Shown here in pieces: positions 1 to 7,701 of a stretch of DNA of 64,000 bases; the stretch's first letter is position 1, and every line of letters starts with the position of its first letter. Under the pieces are notes generated by a model. The model saw nothing but the letters and a program-made list of their open reading frames with translations, was not told the DNA's origin and ran no database searches. Made by a program: the position numbers and the translations under genes. The DNA is from RPQJ01 sp963698735 (GTDB lineage: Bacteria; Pseudomonadota; Gammaproteobacteria; Steroidobacterales; Steroidobacteraceae). Location: positions 62,001-126,000 of the forward strand of contig CAVOSA010000007.1 of NCBI GenBank assembly GCA_963698735.1, read 5' to 3'.

Positions 1-251
1 CATTGTCAACTGCCGGGCGCTGGGGATTGGACGTAACCGGGGGATTCCCGGAATTATGTGACGCGCGTCACAAAAATAATAATATCATTTATAAACAGTA
101 AGTTATAAGATATATCTAATGTGGATTGGTTGAATTGATTTTGGAGCCCTCGAGGCATGGTGGCCAGTCCGTAACGCGTCCGGTTAACTGATCACGCGGT
201 ACGCCAGACCGCCCTTGGTGGCGCGCGCGAGCGACGCTCAGGCCCCGCCAA
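1..251. other. Intergenic stretch with AT-rich core, no gene seen
   Basis: No convincing reading frame is visible here. Positions 73-140 are strikingly AT-rich (several TATAA/TATATC-like hexamers near 90-116) inside otherwise GC-rich DNA, which looks like a promoter. A perfect CRP-type palindrome lies just to the left (57-72). The gene on the right (314-1171) runs leftward and terminates towards this stretch, so the promoter serves either a gene outside the window or an unannotated short RNA. Confidence 0.5.
57..72. promoter_or_regulatory. CRP/Clp-type operator, perfect consensus palindrome
   Basis: The 16-mer TGTGACGCGCGTCACA matches the CRP half-site pair TGTGA-N6-TCACA at all ten consensus bases. 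It sits beside an AT-rich block. CRP family regulators (cAMP-CRP, or Clp in Xanthomonadaceae) bind such sites. The target is unclear: the -10-like hexamers at 90-116 would place a rightward start roughly 40-60 bases from the centre of the site. Confidence 0.65.
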
Positions 252-288
252 TGAAAACGGCCGGTTCCCCTCGCGGGCAACCGGCCGT
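252..288 (-). terminator. Rho-independent terminator of the peptidyl-prolyl isomerase gene
   Basis: A 10-bp perfect inverted repeat (ACGGCCGGTT at 257-266 with AACCGGCCGT at 279-288, 12-nt loop) is followed, reading leftward, by TTTT. It lies just past the stop of the leftward gene at 314. A second small hairpin (GCCGA/TCGGC around an A/T run, about 289-306) lies between the stop and this terminator. Confidence 0.75.
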
Positions 289-313
289 GCCGAATAAAAA
301 ATCGGCTTGACGG

Positions 314-1171
314 TCAGCTTGTCTTCTGAATCGTCGCAGTCTTGCGAAGCTCGTCCAGGTACGCCTGCAGCTTCTTCCGCTGCGCGAACATCTTCACCTG
401 TTCCTTCACGTCTTCGAACGCGGGCGCTGTCGGAGCGCGCACGTCTTCGAGCTGGATGATGTGAAAACCGTATTCGGTCTGGACGGGCGCAGTCGTCGTC
501 TGGCCCTTTTCGAGCTTGGCGAGCGCTTCGGAAAACGGCTTCACCATGGCCTGCGCCGAGAACCAGCCGAGGTCGCCGCCCTTGGCTGCGCTGCCCGGAT
601 CCTTCGACTGCGCCTTCGCGATCTTCGCGAAGTCGCCGCCCGCAGCCAGCTCCTTCAGGATCGCATCCGCGGTTTCCTTCTTCTCGACGAGGATGTGCCG
701 CGCTTTGTATTCCTTGGGCATGTTGGCCACTTCGGAATCGTAGGCTGCCTTCACTTCGTCGTCCGAGACGGGGTGCGACTTCACGTACTTCTCGCTCGCC
801 GCTTCGGCAAGGATCTGCGTGCGCAGCAGGTCGAGACGCGCCTTGACCTCCGGTTCGTTGGCGAGCCCGTCCTTCTCGGCCGCCTGGGCCGCGAGGTTCA
901 TGTTGATGAGCTGCTCGAGCATCGCGTCGCGCTGTTCCTTGGTCGCCTCGGCCGCCGGCTTACCGGTGACGGCCTGCAGGAACGTGTCGAACAGCTGCGA
1001 GTTGATCGCCGTGCCGTTGATGGTGACGAGCGTCGGCGAAGCCTTGGCCGCGGCCGCGGGGGCTGACGTCGGGCTTGCAGGCTTGGCTGCATCTTCGGCG
1101 GGCTTCGTGCACGCGGTGGTGCCGAGCGCGACGGCGGCGCCAAGCAGGAGAGCGGTCTTCAGGTTTCGCAT
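314..1171 (-). CDS. Parvulin-type peptidyl-prolyl isomerase, lipoprotein
   Basis: 285-residue cis-trans prolyl isomerase of the PpiC/SurA class, expected to help fold outer-membrane or periplasmic proteins. The N-terminus is a lipoprotein signal (hydrophobic 7-17, lipobox LGTTAC with Cys21), followed by an Ala/Pro/Lys-rich linker to about residue 46. Residues about 47-145 are an alpha-helical SurA-like region, and about 155-248 form the parvulin domain, recognisable from YKARHILVEKKE, GGDLGWFSAQAMVKPF and TEYGFHIIQLEDVR. It is the last gene of a leftward cluster with bolA (70-bp gap) and has its own terminator. Start is the first ATG, required for the signal peptide. The family is certain; the exact subfamily name is not. 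Confidence 0.9.
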   Translation of the reverse strand: MRNLKTALLLGAAVALGTTACTKPAEDAAKPASPTSAPAAAAKASPTLVTINGTAINSQLFDTFLQAVTGKPAAEATKEQRDAMLEQLINMNLAAQAAEKDGLANEPEVKARLDLLRTQILAEAASEKYVKSHPVSDDEVKAAYDSEVANMPKEYKARHILVEKKETADAILKELAAGGDFAKIAKAQSKDPGSAAKGGDLGWFSAQAMVKPFSEALAKLEKGQTTTAPVQTEYGFHIIQLEDVRAPTAPAFEDVKEQVKMFAQRKKLQAYLDELRKTATIQKTS

Positions 1172-1241
1172 CTATGGGCCTCTGTGGGTGGATCGTCAGT
1201 GCGTCCGTCGCGGACGCGTTAAGGTGAAAAGTCGTCGCGTG

Positions 1242-1535
1242 TCAGGCCAGCGAGCCTTCGCCGGGCGCCAGCGCCTGGATCGACAACGCGTGAATGTCCG
1301 TGGTCATCATGTCGCCAACCGCCTCGTACACGAGCCGGTGCCGCCGTACGACAGGCAAGCCCGAGAATCGTTCCGCAACGACGTGCACGGTGAAATGGCC
1401 GCGGCCATCGGCGGCGCCGGCGTGCCCCGCATGCAGGTGACTGTCGTCGATGACGTCGAGTTCCAGCGGTTGCAGCGCGTCGCGCAAGCGGGCTTCGAGC
1501 CTTGCGCTGCGGCTCGGAGTGGTCGCGGACGTCAT
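1242..1535 (-). CDS. bolA: BolA family protein
   Basis: 97-residue BolA-like protein. The family works with monothiol glutaredoxins in iron-sulfur cluster handling and, in enterobacteria, in stress morphology. The core DDSHLHAGHAG, the basic strand HFTVHVVAERFSGLPVVRRHRLVYEAV and the terminal IHALSIQAL are typical; the conserved His residues are present. The ATG overlaps the stop of the YciI gene by 4 nt (ATGA), so the two are translationally coupled. Placement directly after yciB/yciI is a common gammaproteobacterial arrangement. Confidence 0.9.
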   Translation of the reverse strand: MTSATTPSRSARLEARLRDALQPLELDVIDDSHLHAGHAGAADGRGHFTVHVVAERFSGLPVVRRHRLVYEAVGDMMTTDIHALSIQALAPGEGSLA

Positions 1536-1831
1536 GGCAGCACCTTCAGGAATGGGCGTACCTCGACCGCTTCGAAGACACCTTCGGTCACGTAGGGGTC
1601 AGCGTCTATCCAGGTTTGCGCATCGGCCAGCGACGCGAACTCCGCGATGATCACGCTGCCCGTGAAGCCGGCCGGCCCGGGATCGGGCGAGTCGATTGCG
1701 GGGCAGGGGCCCGCAACCAGCAGGCGACCTTCATCGACCAGTTGCCGTGCGCGCGCAAGGTGCCCGGGCCGCACGCGCTTGCGGATCTCGAGCGCGTTGG
1801 GCGCGTCCTTGCCGGTGATGACGTACCACAT
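1532..1831 (-). CDS. YciI family protein
   Basis: 99-residue YciI-like ferredoxin-fold protein. The start MWYVITGKDAP, the conserved His in RPGHLARARQL and the Asp in WIDADPYVTEGVFEAVEVRPF are family hallmarks. Biochemical function is not established for most members (related folds act on chlorinated muconolactones or as muconolactone isomerase-like enzymes). It lies 9 bp behind yciB and overlaps bolA by 4 nt, so it sits in the same leftward transcript. Confidence 0.88.
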   Translation of the reverse strand: MWYVITGKDAPNALEIRKRVRPGHLARARQLVDEGRLLVAGPCPAIDSPDPGPAGFTGSVIIAEFASLADAQTWIDADPYVTEGVFEAVEVRPFLKVLP

Positions 1832-1840
1832 CGTCGTGAT

Positions 1841-2398
1841 TCAGCCCGCTCCGCCCGCATCGGCTTCCGCCTTGTCGAGCTTGAGCGAAAGCCAGTAGCC
1901 CTGCGCCAGCCCGAACACGATGGTCAGGCCCATCAATCCGAACAGCTTGAAGTTGACCCAGGTGTCTTCGCTGAAGTTGTAGGCGACGTACAGGTTCAGC
2001 ACGGCGCAGACGAGGAAGTACCCGACCCACATCAGGTTGAGGCGGGTCCAGAGTGATTCGGGCTTGAGCTTCATCTGCTCGCCCATCAAGCGCTGCACGA
2101 TCGTCGGTCCCTTCATGAACTGGCTGGCCAGGAACGCGCCGGCGAACAGCAGGTTGACGATCGTCGGCTTCCACTTGATGAAGGTCGCGTCGTGGATCAG
2201 CAGCGTGAGCCCGCCGAAGACCAGGACGAGCACCGCCGAGGTGAGCAGCATGGGGCTCACTTTCTTGTGCCGGAACCAGCTGATGGCCGTCTGCAGCAGC
2301 ACGCCCACGATCAGCACGCCGGTGGCCACGTAGATGCCCGCCATCTTGTACGCGATGAAGAAGAACACGACGGGCAGCAGGTCGAACAGCATTTGCAT
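1841..2398 (-). CDS. yciB: YciB / septation protein A, inner-membrane protein
   Basis: 185-residue multi-spanning inner-membrane protein of the YciB/IspA (intracellular septation protein A) family, linked to cell-envelope synthesis and division. About five hydrophobic helices are visible, starting MQMLFDLLPVVFFFIAYKM, and family landmarks include FIKWKPTIVNLLFAGAF and LWTRLNLMWVGYFL. The reading frame extends 29 codons further upstream, but those codons are hydrophilic and not conserved, so the ATG at 2398 is chosen (2392 is also possible). First gene of the leftward cluster, divergent from yciO with 85 bp between. Confidence 0.88.
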   Translation of the reverse strand: MQMLFDLLPVVFFFIAYKMAGIYVATGVLIVGVLLQTAISWFRHKKVSPMLLTSAVLVLVFGGLTLLIHDATFIKWKPTIVNLLFAGAFLASQFMKGPTIVQRLMGEQMKLKPESLWTRLNLMWVGYFLVCAVLNLYVAYNFSEDTWVNFKLFGLMGLTIVFGLAQGYWLSLKLDKAEADAGGAG

Positions 2399-2483
2399 GA
2401 GGCTGGGGCGCGCTCGGGGCGGGTTTTCGAAGGGGCGCGTATCATACCAAGTTGGCCGCAGCGCCCGAGTGCGAGCGAGTTTC

Positions 2484-3107
2484 ATGGCGTTCCTGATTGC
2501 AATTCACCCGCAGAATCCGCAGCCGCGCCTGGTGCGGCAGGCCATCGCGGCGATCCGCGACGGCAGCGTCGTGGTCTACCCGACGGATTCCTGCTACGCG
2601 CTCGGCTGCCTGATCGGCGACAAGGAGGCCATGGAGCGGATCCGGCGCATCCGCAACGTGGACGTCAAGCAGCACAACTTCACGCTCGTCTGCCGGGACC
2701 TGTCCGAGATCGCCAAGTACGCCCGGGTCGACAACAGCCAGTACCGGACGCTCAAGGCTTTCACCCCCGGCCCGTACACTTTCCTGCTGGAGGCCACCCG
2801 CGAGGTGCCGAAACGGCTGCAGAATCCGAAGCGCCGCACGATCGGCCTGCGCGTGCCGGACAACGCCATCGTGCAGATGCTGCTGGCCGAACTGGGCGAG
2901 CCGATCATGAGTTCGACCCTGCTGCTGCCGGGCGAGACCGAGACGCCGACGGAGCCGCAGGAGATCAAGGAGAAGCTCGATCACCAGGTGGACCTGGTGA
3001 TCGACGGCGGTACGGGCGGCATCGAGCCGAGCAGCGTCATCGACCTGACGAGCGGCGTGCCGGTCATCGTCCGGCGCGGCAAGGGCGACGTTTCCGCGTT
3101 CGAGTGA
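2484..3107 (+). CDS. yciO: YciO-type Sua5/YrdC/YwlC family protein
   Basis: 207-residue protein of the Sua5/YrdC superfamily, the fold that makes threonylcarbamoyl-AMP for tRNA t6A37. Its length and sequence follow the YciO branch closely: VVVYPTDSCYALGC, RRIRNVDVKQHNFTLVCRDL, PGPYTFLLEATREVP and TIGLRVPDN. The YciO role in t6A synthesis is less certain than that of TsaC. The ATG at 2484 (MAFLIAIHPQNPQ) is chosen over an in-frame extension that would run into the divergent promoter region. trpS follows after 141 bp. Confidence 0.88.
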   Translation: MAFLIAIHPQNPQPRLVRQAIAAIRDGSVVVYPTDSCYALGCLIGDKEAMERIRRIRNVDVKQHNFTLVCRDLSEIAKYARVDNSQYRTLKAFTPGPYTFLLEATREVPKRLQNPKRRTIGLRVPDNAIVQMLLAELGEPIMSSTLLLPGETETPTEPQEIKEKLDHQVDLVIDGGTGGIEPSSVIDLTSGVPVIVRRGKGDVSAFE

Positions 3108-3127
3108 ACGGCGTCGGGGCGGCTGCG

Positions 3128-3133
3128 TATAAT
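3128..3133 (+). promoter_or_regulatory. Possible -10 element upstream of trpS
   Basis: A perfect TATAAT hexamer lies in the yciO-trpS gap, about 115 bases before the trpS start. No good -35 hexamer is seen at the right spacing, so the assignment as a trpS-scpAB-rluB promoter is tentative. Confidence 0.4.
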
Positions 3134-3248
3134 CGCGCCTTGCCGCCGGCTTGGCGGGGCAGCCTCGGCTGATTCTCAGCCTTATGTTTCCGCTTCAAGC
3201 CGATGATATTCAAAAGATTACAGGGCGACACAGTCGCAGGGAACCGGA

Positions 3249-4466
3249 TTGAGTTCTACCGTCACGATGCCGCGTCGAGTGCTCTCCGGAATGCGCCCGA
3301 CTGGCAGCCTGCACCTCGGCAACTACCACGGCGCACTGAAGAACTGGACCGAACTCCAGTACCAGTACGACTGCTATTTCTTCATTGCCGACTACCATGC
3401 GCTCACCACGGGCTACGAGGACGTCCGGCACCTCGAGGACTACACGTGGCAGATGGTCGTCGACTGGCTGGCGGCCGGGCTCAATCCGGCGGTCTGCACC
3501 ATGTTCATCCAGTCCCGCGTGCCGGAGCATGCGGAACTGCACCTGATGCTCTCGATGATCACGCCGCTCGGCTGGCTCGAGCGCGTGCCGACGTACAAGG
3601 ACCAGCAGGAGCAGCTCAAGGAGAAGGACCTCGCGACCTACGGGTTCCTGGGCTACCCGTTGCTGCAGAGCGCGGACATCCTGCTGTACCGTCCGCTCGG
3701 CGTGCCGGTGGGTGAGGACCAGGTGGCCCACGTCGAGATCACCCGCGAGATCGCCCGCCGCTTCAACTTCATCTTCGGCCGCGAAGTCGATTTCGAAGCC
3801 AAGGCCGAGCGCGCGATCAAGAACCTCGGCAGCAAGAACGCGGCGCTTTATCGCGACCTGCGCAAGGGCTACCAGGAGCAGGGCCAGGAAGACGCGCTGG
3901 TGAAAGCCCACGCGCTGCTCGACGGCAATTCGCGCCTGACGCTGGCCGACCGCGAGCGTCTGCTCGGCTACCTCGAGGGCACGGGCCGCACGATCCTGAC
4001 GGAGCCGGAAGCGCTGCTGACCTCGACGCCCAAGGTCACCGGTCTCGATGGCCGCAAGATGTCCAAGTCCTACGGCAACACGATCGGCTTGCGCGAAGAC
4101 CCCGACGAGGTCGCGAAGAAGCTCAAGACCATGCAGACGGACCCGGCGCGCGTGCGACGCACGGATCCGGGCAATCCGGAGAAATGCCCGGTGTGGGACC
4201 TGCACAAGCTCTATTCGGATGCAGACACACAGCGCTGGGCCGACCAGGGCTGCCGCTCGGCGGGCATCGGTTGCCTCGAGTGCAAGAAGCCCGTGATCGA
4301 CAAGATCGTCGAAGAGGTCACGGGCATGCGCCAGCGTGCGCAGGAGTACGAGGACAACCCGGACCTGGTGCGCGGCATCATCGCCGAAGGCTGCGAGAAA
4401 GCGCGCGAAGTGGCGGGGCAGACGATCGACGACGTCAAGCAGGCCATGGGCCTCTCGTATCGCTGA
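3249..4466 (+). CDS. trpS: Tryptophan--tRNA ligase
   Basis: 405-residue class I aminoacyl-tRNA synthetase that charges tRNA-Trp. The HIGH-type motif appears as TGSLHLGNYHG (about residues 18-28) and the KMSKS motif as GRKMSKSYGNT (about 272-282). PLGVPVGEDQVAHVEITREIA is the Trp-specific core. It is longer than the E. coli enzyme and resembles the approximately 400-residue form common in Xanthomonas and Pseudomonas relatives. A TTG start at 3249 is preferred over ATG 3267 because AGGGA lies 8 nt upstream of the TTG while no Shine-Dalgarno precedes the ATG. scpA starts 15 bp after the stop. Confidence 0.95.
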   Translation: MSSTVTMPRRVLSGMRPTGSLHLGNYHGALKNWTELQYQYDCYFFIADYHALTTGYEDVRHLEDYTWQMVVDWLAAGLNPAVCTMFIQSRVPEHAELHLMLSMITPLGWLERVPTYKDQQEQLKEKDLATYGFLGYPLLQSADILLYRPLGVPVGEDQVAHVEITREIARRFNFIFGREVDFEAKAERAIKNLGSKNAALYRDLRKGYQEQGQEDALVKAHALLDGNSRLTLADRERLLGYLEGTGRTILTEPEALLTSTPKVTGLDGRKMSKSYGNTIGLREDPDEVAKKLKTMQTDPARVRRTDPGNPEKCPVWDLHKLYSDADTQRWADQGCRSAGIGCLECKKPVIDKIVEEVTGMRQRAQEYEDNPDLVRGIIAEGCEKAREVAGQTIDDVKQAMGLSYR

Positions 4467-4481
4467 GGCGAGGACACCGGC

Positions 4482-5414
4482 ATGACGAAACCCGAACTCA
4501 CGTTGATCGAAGGCGGACTGGGGCAACGGCCGCCGGCCGAACACCACGTGGCGGAAGCCTTGCACGAGCAGGGCGAAATGCCGTTCGCCGTGGTCGATGG
4601 CGAGCCGGTCACGCAGATGCCGAAGGACCTCTACATCCCGCCGGATGCGCTGCAGGTCTTCCTCGAGGCGTTCGAAGGGCCGCTCGACCTGCTGCTCTAT
4701 CTCATCCGTCGGCAGAACCTCGACATCCTCGACATCCCGATCGCCGAGATCACGCGCCAGTACATGTCGTACATCGACCTGATGCACGGCATGCAGCTGG
4801 AGCTCGCAGGCGAGTACCTGGTGATGGCTGCGACGCTGGCCGAGATCAAGTCGCGCATGCTGCTGCCGCGTCCCGCCGCTGCAGGCGAGGAAGAAGCCGA
4901 TCCGCGCGCGGAACTCGTGCGCCGGTTGCAGGAATACGAGCGCTTCAAGCGCGCAGCCCTCGACATCGAGGAACTGCACCGCGTCGACCGCGATACGTTC
5001 CCGGCCTCGGCCGAGCTCGTCGATCGCCGCGTCGTGAAGCTGCAGCCGAACGTCTCGCTGCAGGAAATGCTGGTCGCGCTCAAGGACGTGATGTCGCGGG
5101 CCGAGATGTTCGCGCACCACCACATCAGCCGTGAACGGCTCTCGGTGCGCCAGCGCATGTCGGACGTGCTCGGCGCAATGCGTGCGCAGTCGTTCGTCGA
5201 GTTCGTGACCCTGTTCCGCGCCGAGGAAGGCCGCATGGGGGTCACCGTCACCTTCGTCGCGATCCTCGAGCTGCTGCGCGAGGGGCTGATCGAGATCGTT
5301 CAATCCGAACCGTATGCGCCGATCCACGTGCGCGCGGGCGCGCCGCGCCACGCGCTGCTGGACGAAGGCGCGGATGACCGGGCCGGCGAGGCCCCGCAAG
5401 GCACCGAATCATGA
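4482..5414 (+). CDS. scpA: Segregation and condensation protein A (kleisin)
   Basis: 310-residue ScpA, the kleisin subunit that bridges SMC heads in the chromosome condensin complex with ScpB. After an approximately 45-residue poorly conserved leader, the family core is clear: FLEAFEGPLDLLLYLIRRQN, MLLPRP after an AATLAEIKSR helix, and a C-terminal winged helix ending VTFVAILELLREGLIEIVQ. It overlaps scpB by 4 nt (ATGA at 5411-5414), as expected for stoichiometric partners. Confidence 0.93.
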   Translation: MTKPELTLIEGGLGQRPPAEHHVAEALHEQGEMPFAVVDGEPVTQMPKDLYIPPDALQVFLEAFEGPLDLLLYLIRRQNLDILDIPIAEITRQYMSYIDLMHGMQLELAGEYLVMAATLAEIKSRMLLPRPAAAGEEEADPRAELVRRLQEYERFKRAALDIEELHRVDRDTFPASAELVDRRVVKLQPNVSLQEMLVALKDVMSRAEMFAHHHISRERLSVRQRMSDVLGAMRAQSFVEFVTLFRAEEGRMGVTVTFVAILELLREGLIEIVQSEPYAPIHVRAGAPRHALLDEGADDRAGEAPQGTES

Positions 5415-6067
5415 CCCAACATCCCCTGAGCGGCGTCGTCGAAGCCGTGCTGCTGGCGGCGGGGCGTCCCGTCACGGTCGAGCAGTTGCTCGAACTGTTC
5501 GAGGAAGCGCAGCGTCCGCCGGCCGAGGACGTCACGGCTGCGCTCGCGGACCTGCAGCAGAGTTACGCCGAGCGCGGCGTCGAGTTGCGCGAGGTCGCGA
5601 GCGGCTGGCGCGTGCAGATCCGCCCGCAGTACGCCGACGTCGTTTCGCGCCTGTGGCAGGAAAGGCCGAGCCGCTATTCGCGCGCGCTGCTCGAGACGCT
5701 CGCGCTGATCGCCTACCGGCAGCCGATCACCCGTGGCGAGATCGAGGACATCCGCGGCGTCACGGTCGCCACGACGATCATGCGCACGCTGCACGAGCGC
5801 AACTGGATCCGCGTCGTCGGCCATCGCGAAGTGCCGGGACACCCCGAACTGCTCGGCACCACGCGGGAGTTCCTCGACTACTTCGGCCTGAAGAGCCTCG
5901 ACGACCTGCCGACGCTCGCGGAATTGCGCGATCTCGAGGACATCAAGGAACAGCTCGACCTGCCCGAAGCCATCGCTGCAGCCGCGGCGGCATTCCAGGA
6001 GGCGGCGGGCGAGGACGAGAGCCCGGCAGTGCAAGGCGACGAAGGCATTGAGCGAACGCCTGCATAA
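5411..6067 (+). CDS. scpB: Segregation and condensation protein B
   Basis: 218-residue ScpB, two winged-helix domains that bind ScpA in the SMC-ScpAB complex. Family motifs: VEAVLLAAGRPVTVEQL near the start, then LALIAYRQPITRGEIEDIRGV and GTTREFLDYFGLKSLDDLPTL. The Ala/Glu-rich tail is variable in the family. Its 3' end overlaps the following pseudouridine-synthase-like gene by 20 nt in a different frame. Confidence 0.93.
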   Translation: MTQHPLSGVVEAVLLAAGRPVTVEQLLELFEEAQRPPAEDVTAALADLQQSYAERGVELREVASGWRVQIRPQYADVVSRLWQERPSRYSRALLETLALIAYRQPITRGEIEDIRGVTVATTIMRTLHERNWIRVVGHREVPGHPELLGTTREFLDYFGLKSLDDLPTLAELRDLEDIKEQLDLPEAIAAAAAAFQEAAGEDESPAVQGDEGIERTPA

Positions 6068-6881
6068 GCTGCTCGCGCAGCACGGTCTCGGCTCGCGACG
6101 GCAGGTCGAAGCCTGGATCCGTGAAGGACGCGTGCTCGTGAACGGCCGGCCCGCGGAGATCGGGCACGCGCTGCAGCCTGGCGAACGCGTCGTCGTCGAC
6201 GGCAAGGACGTGACACGCCTGCTGGCTGTCGAGCGCAAGCTCCAGGTCATCCTCTATCACAAGCCCACGGGCGAGATGCTGCGCAGCCGCGCGGGCGACG
6301 ACCGCGAAAGCGTCGAGATGAAACTGCCGGCGCTGCACGCGGGCCGGTGGGTTGCCGTCAACGCGCTCGGGTTCGGCGAGGACGGGCTGCTGATCCTGTC
6401 CAGCGAAGGGAAGTTCGCACTGGCGGTCGCGCGCAAGAATCACGAGATTCCGGTCGAGTACCGCGTGCGCGCGTTGCGTCCGAGCCAGGAGGAAGACTGG
6501 CCCGACATGCCGACCGAAGTCGACGTGGAAGGCCAGGCCGTGACCTTCAGCGCCGTCGAGCGCGCCGGCGCCAGCGGCACCAACATGTGGTTCAAGGTCA
6601 CCAGCGAGCGCACGCTGCCGCGCGGCGCGATCCGCGCCTTGTTCGATTCGGCAGGGCTGAAGATCAGCCGCGCGATGCTGGTGAAATGGGGTCCGATCGC
6701 GCTGCCCCGGGACTTGCCCCGCGGCCGGTCACGCCCGCTGGAGGGCGCGGACCTCGATGCGCTCTACGATCTTGCCGGGCGCGACCGCAACGATACCGGG
6801 CTGAAGAAGCGGCACGCGCCGCGACCGGCTCCCGACCGCCGCCGCAAGAAGACTACTGCGCGTCGAAGCGGCAACCGGTAA
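6048..6881 (+). CDS. RluB-like 23S rRNA pseudouridine synthase homologue with degenerate active site
   Basis: 277-residue homologue of RluB (which modifies U2605 of 23S rRNA), located directly after scpB as rluB normally is. An S4 RNA-binding domain occupies about residues 1-48 (LHKLLAQHGLGSRRQVEAW, RVLVNGRPAEIG). In the catalytic domain the usual GRLD motif, whose Asp is the nucleophile, reads NALG within RWVAVNALGFGEDGLLIL (from about residue 99). The later RNREVRR motif is also lost (TLPRGAIRAL). The frame is open and conserved around these changes, so this is substitution and not a frameshift. Either the protein is a non-catalytic RNA-binding relative or it uses another residue. TTG start at 6048. 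Confidence 0.8.
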   Translation: MSERLHKLLAQHGLGSRRQVEAWIREGRVLVNGRPAEIGHALQPGERVVVDGKDVTRLLAVERKLQVILYHKPTGEMLRSRAGDDRESVEMKLPALHAGRWVAVNALGFGEDGLLILSSEGKFALAVARKNHEIPVEYRVRALRPSQEEDWPDMPTEVDVEGQAVTFSAVERAGASGTNMWFKVTSERTLPRGAIRALFDSAGLKISRAMLVKWGPIALPRDLPRGRSRPLEGADLDALYDLAGRDRNDTGLKKRHAPRPAPDRRRKKTTARRSGNR

Positions 6882-7617
6882 CGCCCCGGCTGTCCGGGCC
6901 CAGCAGGTAAATGAACGGCGCCAGCACGGCCTCGGGCGGTGTGAGCGTCGCGGCGTCCTCGCCGGGGTATGCCTTGGCGCGCATCGGCGACCGCACGGCG
7001 CCGGGGTTCACGCTGTTGGAACGGATGGGCTTGTCGGTCGCGAGTTCATCGGCCAGCACCTGCATCAGCCCCTCGTTCGCGAACTTCGAGACCGCGTACG
7101 CGCCCCAGTAGGCGCGGCCCTTGATCGACACGCCGCTGGTGGTGAAGACGATCGAGGCATCCGTCGACCGGCCGAGCAGCGGCAGCAGGATCTTGGTCAG
7201 GATGAACGGCGCATTGACGTTCACGTGCATCACCTTGAGCCAGGTGGGCACGTCGTAGTGCGCGACCGGCGAGCGGTCACCGAGCACTGCGCCGACGTGC
7301 GCGAGTCCGTCGAGCCTGCCGAACTCGGCGCCGATGGCCTCGGCCAGCGTGTCGTAGGCCGCCGCATCCGCCTTCTCGAAATCGATCGGCGCGATCGAAG
7401 GGCGCGGTCCGCCCTGCGCGACGATCGCGTCGTACACCTTTTCCAGCTTCTTCACGGACCGGCCGCTCAGGATCACGCGGGCGCCAAGGCGCGCGCAGGC
7501 CTGCGCCAGTGCGCTGCCGATGCTGCCGCTGGCACCCGTCACCAGGATGACGCGGTCGGCGAGCAGGTTGTCGGCGGGAACGTAGCGGCGCAGGTCGGCG
7601 GAGGTGGGGGCGGGCAT
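6853..7617 (-). CDS. YciK-like short-chain dehydrogenase/reductase
   Basis: 254-residue NAD(P)-dependent SDR closely resembling E. coli YciK. The Rossmann motif is VTGASGSIGSALAQ, then NVNAPFILTKILLPLL, the catalytic Ser strand IVFTTSGVS, and the Tyr/Lys pair in WGAYAVSKFANEG. It ends GVTGCRFDAQ, as YciK proteins do. Substrate is unknown. The ATG at 7617 is chosen because GGAG lies about 8 nt upstream; the frame runs open a further 28 codons without conserved sequence. The 3' end overlaps tail-to-tail with the RluB-like gene by 29 nt. Confidence 0.88.
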   Translation of the reverse strand: MPAPTSADLRRYVPADNLLADRVILVTGASGSIGSALAQACARLGARVILSGRSVKKLEKVYDAIVAQGGPRPSIAPIDFEKADAAAYDTLAEAIGAEFGRLDGLAHVGAVLGDRSPVAHYDVPTWLKVMHVNVNAPFILTKILLPLLGRSTDASIVFTTSGVSIKGRAYWGAYAVSKFANEGLMQVLADELATDKPIRSNSVNPGAVRSPMRAKAYPGEDAATLTPPEAVLAPFIYLLGPDSRGVTGCRFDAQ

Positions 7618-7701
7618 CGAAGCTCCGGGAGGGTAATGGCTGGCGACGGGGGCAAGCTCTGGCGACGAATGATCCGTGATCGGTGACTGCGTGCGCGGCA
7701 T

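Noticed and set aside
819..1595. 258-codon plus-strand frame over the isomerase and bolA genes
   Set aside because: Ser/Arg-rich shadow of recognised minus-strand genes.
3210..5399. 729-codon open frame on the minus strand opposite trpS-scpA
   Set aside because: Antisense shadow of GC-rich codons; no domain recognisable, His/Arg/Asp-rich composition typical of shadows.
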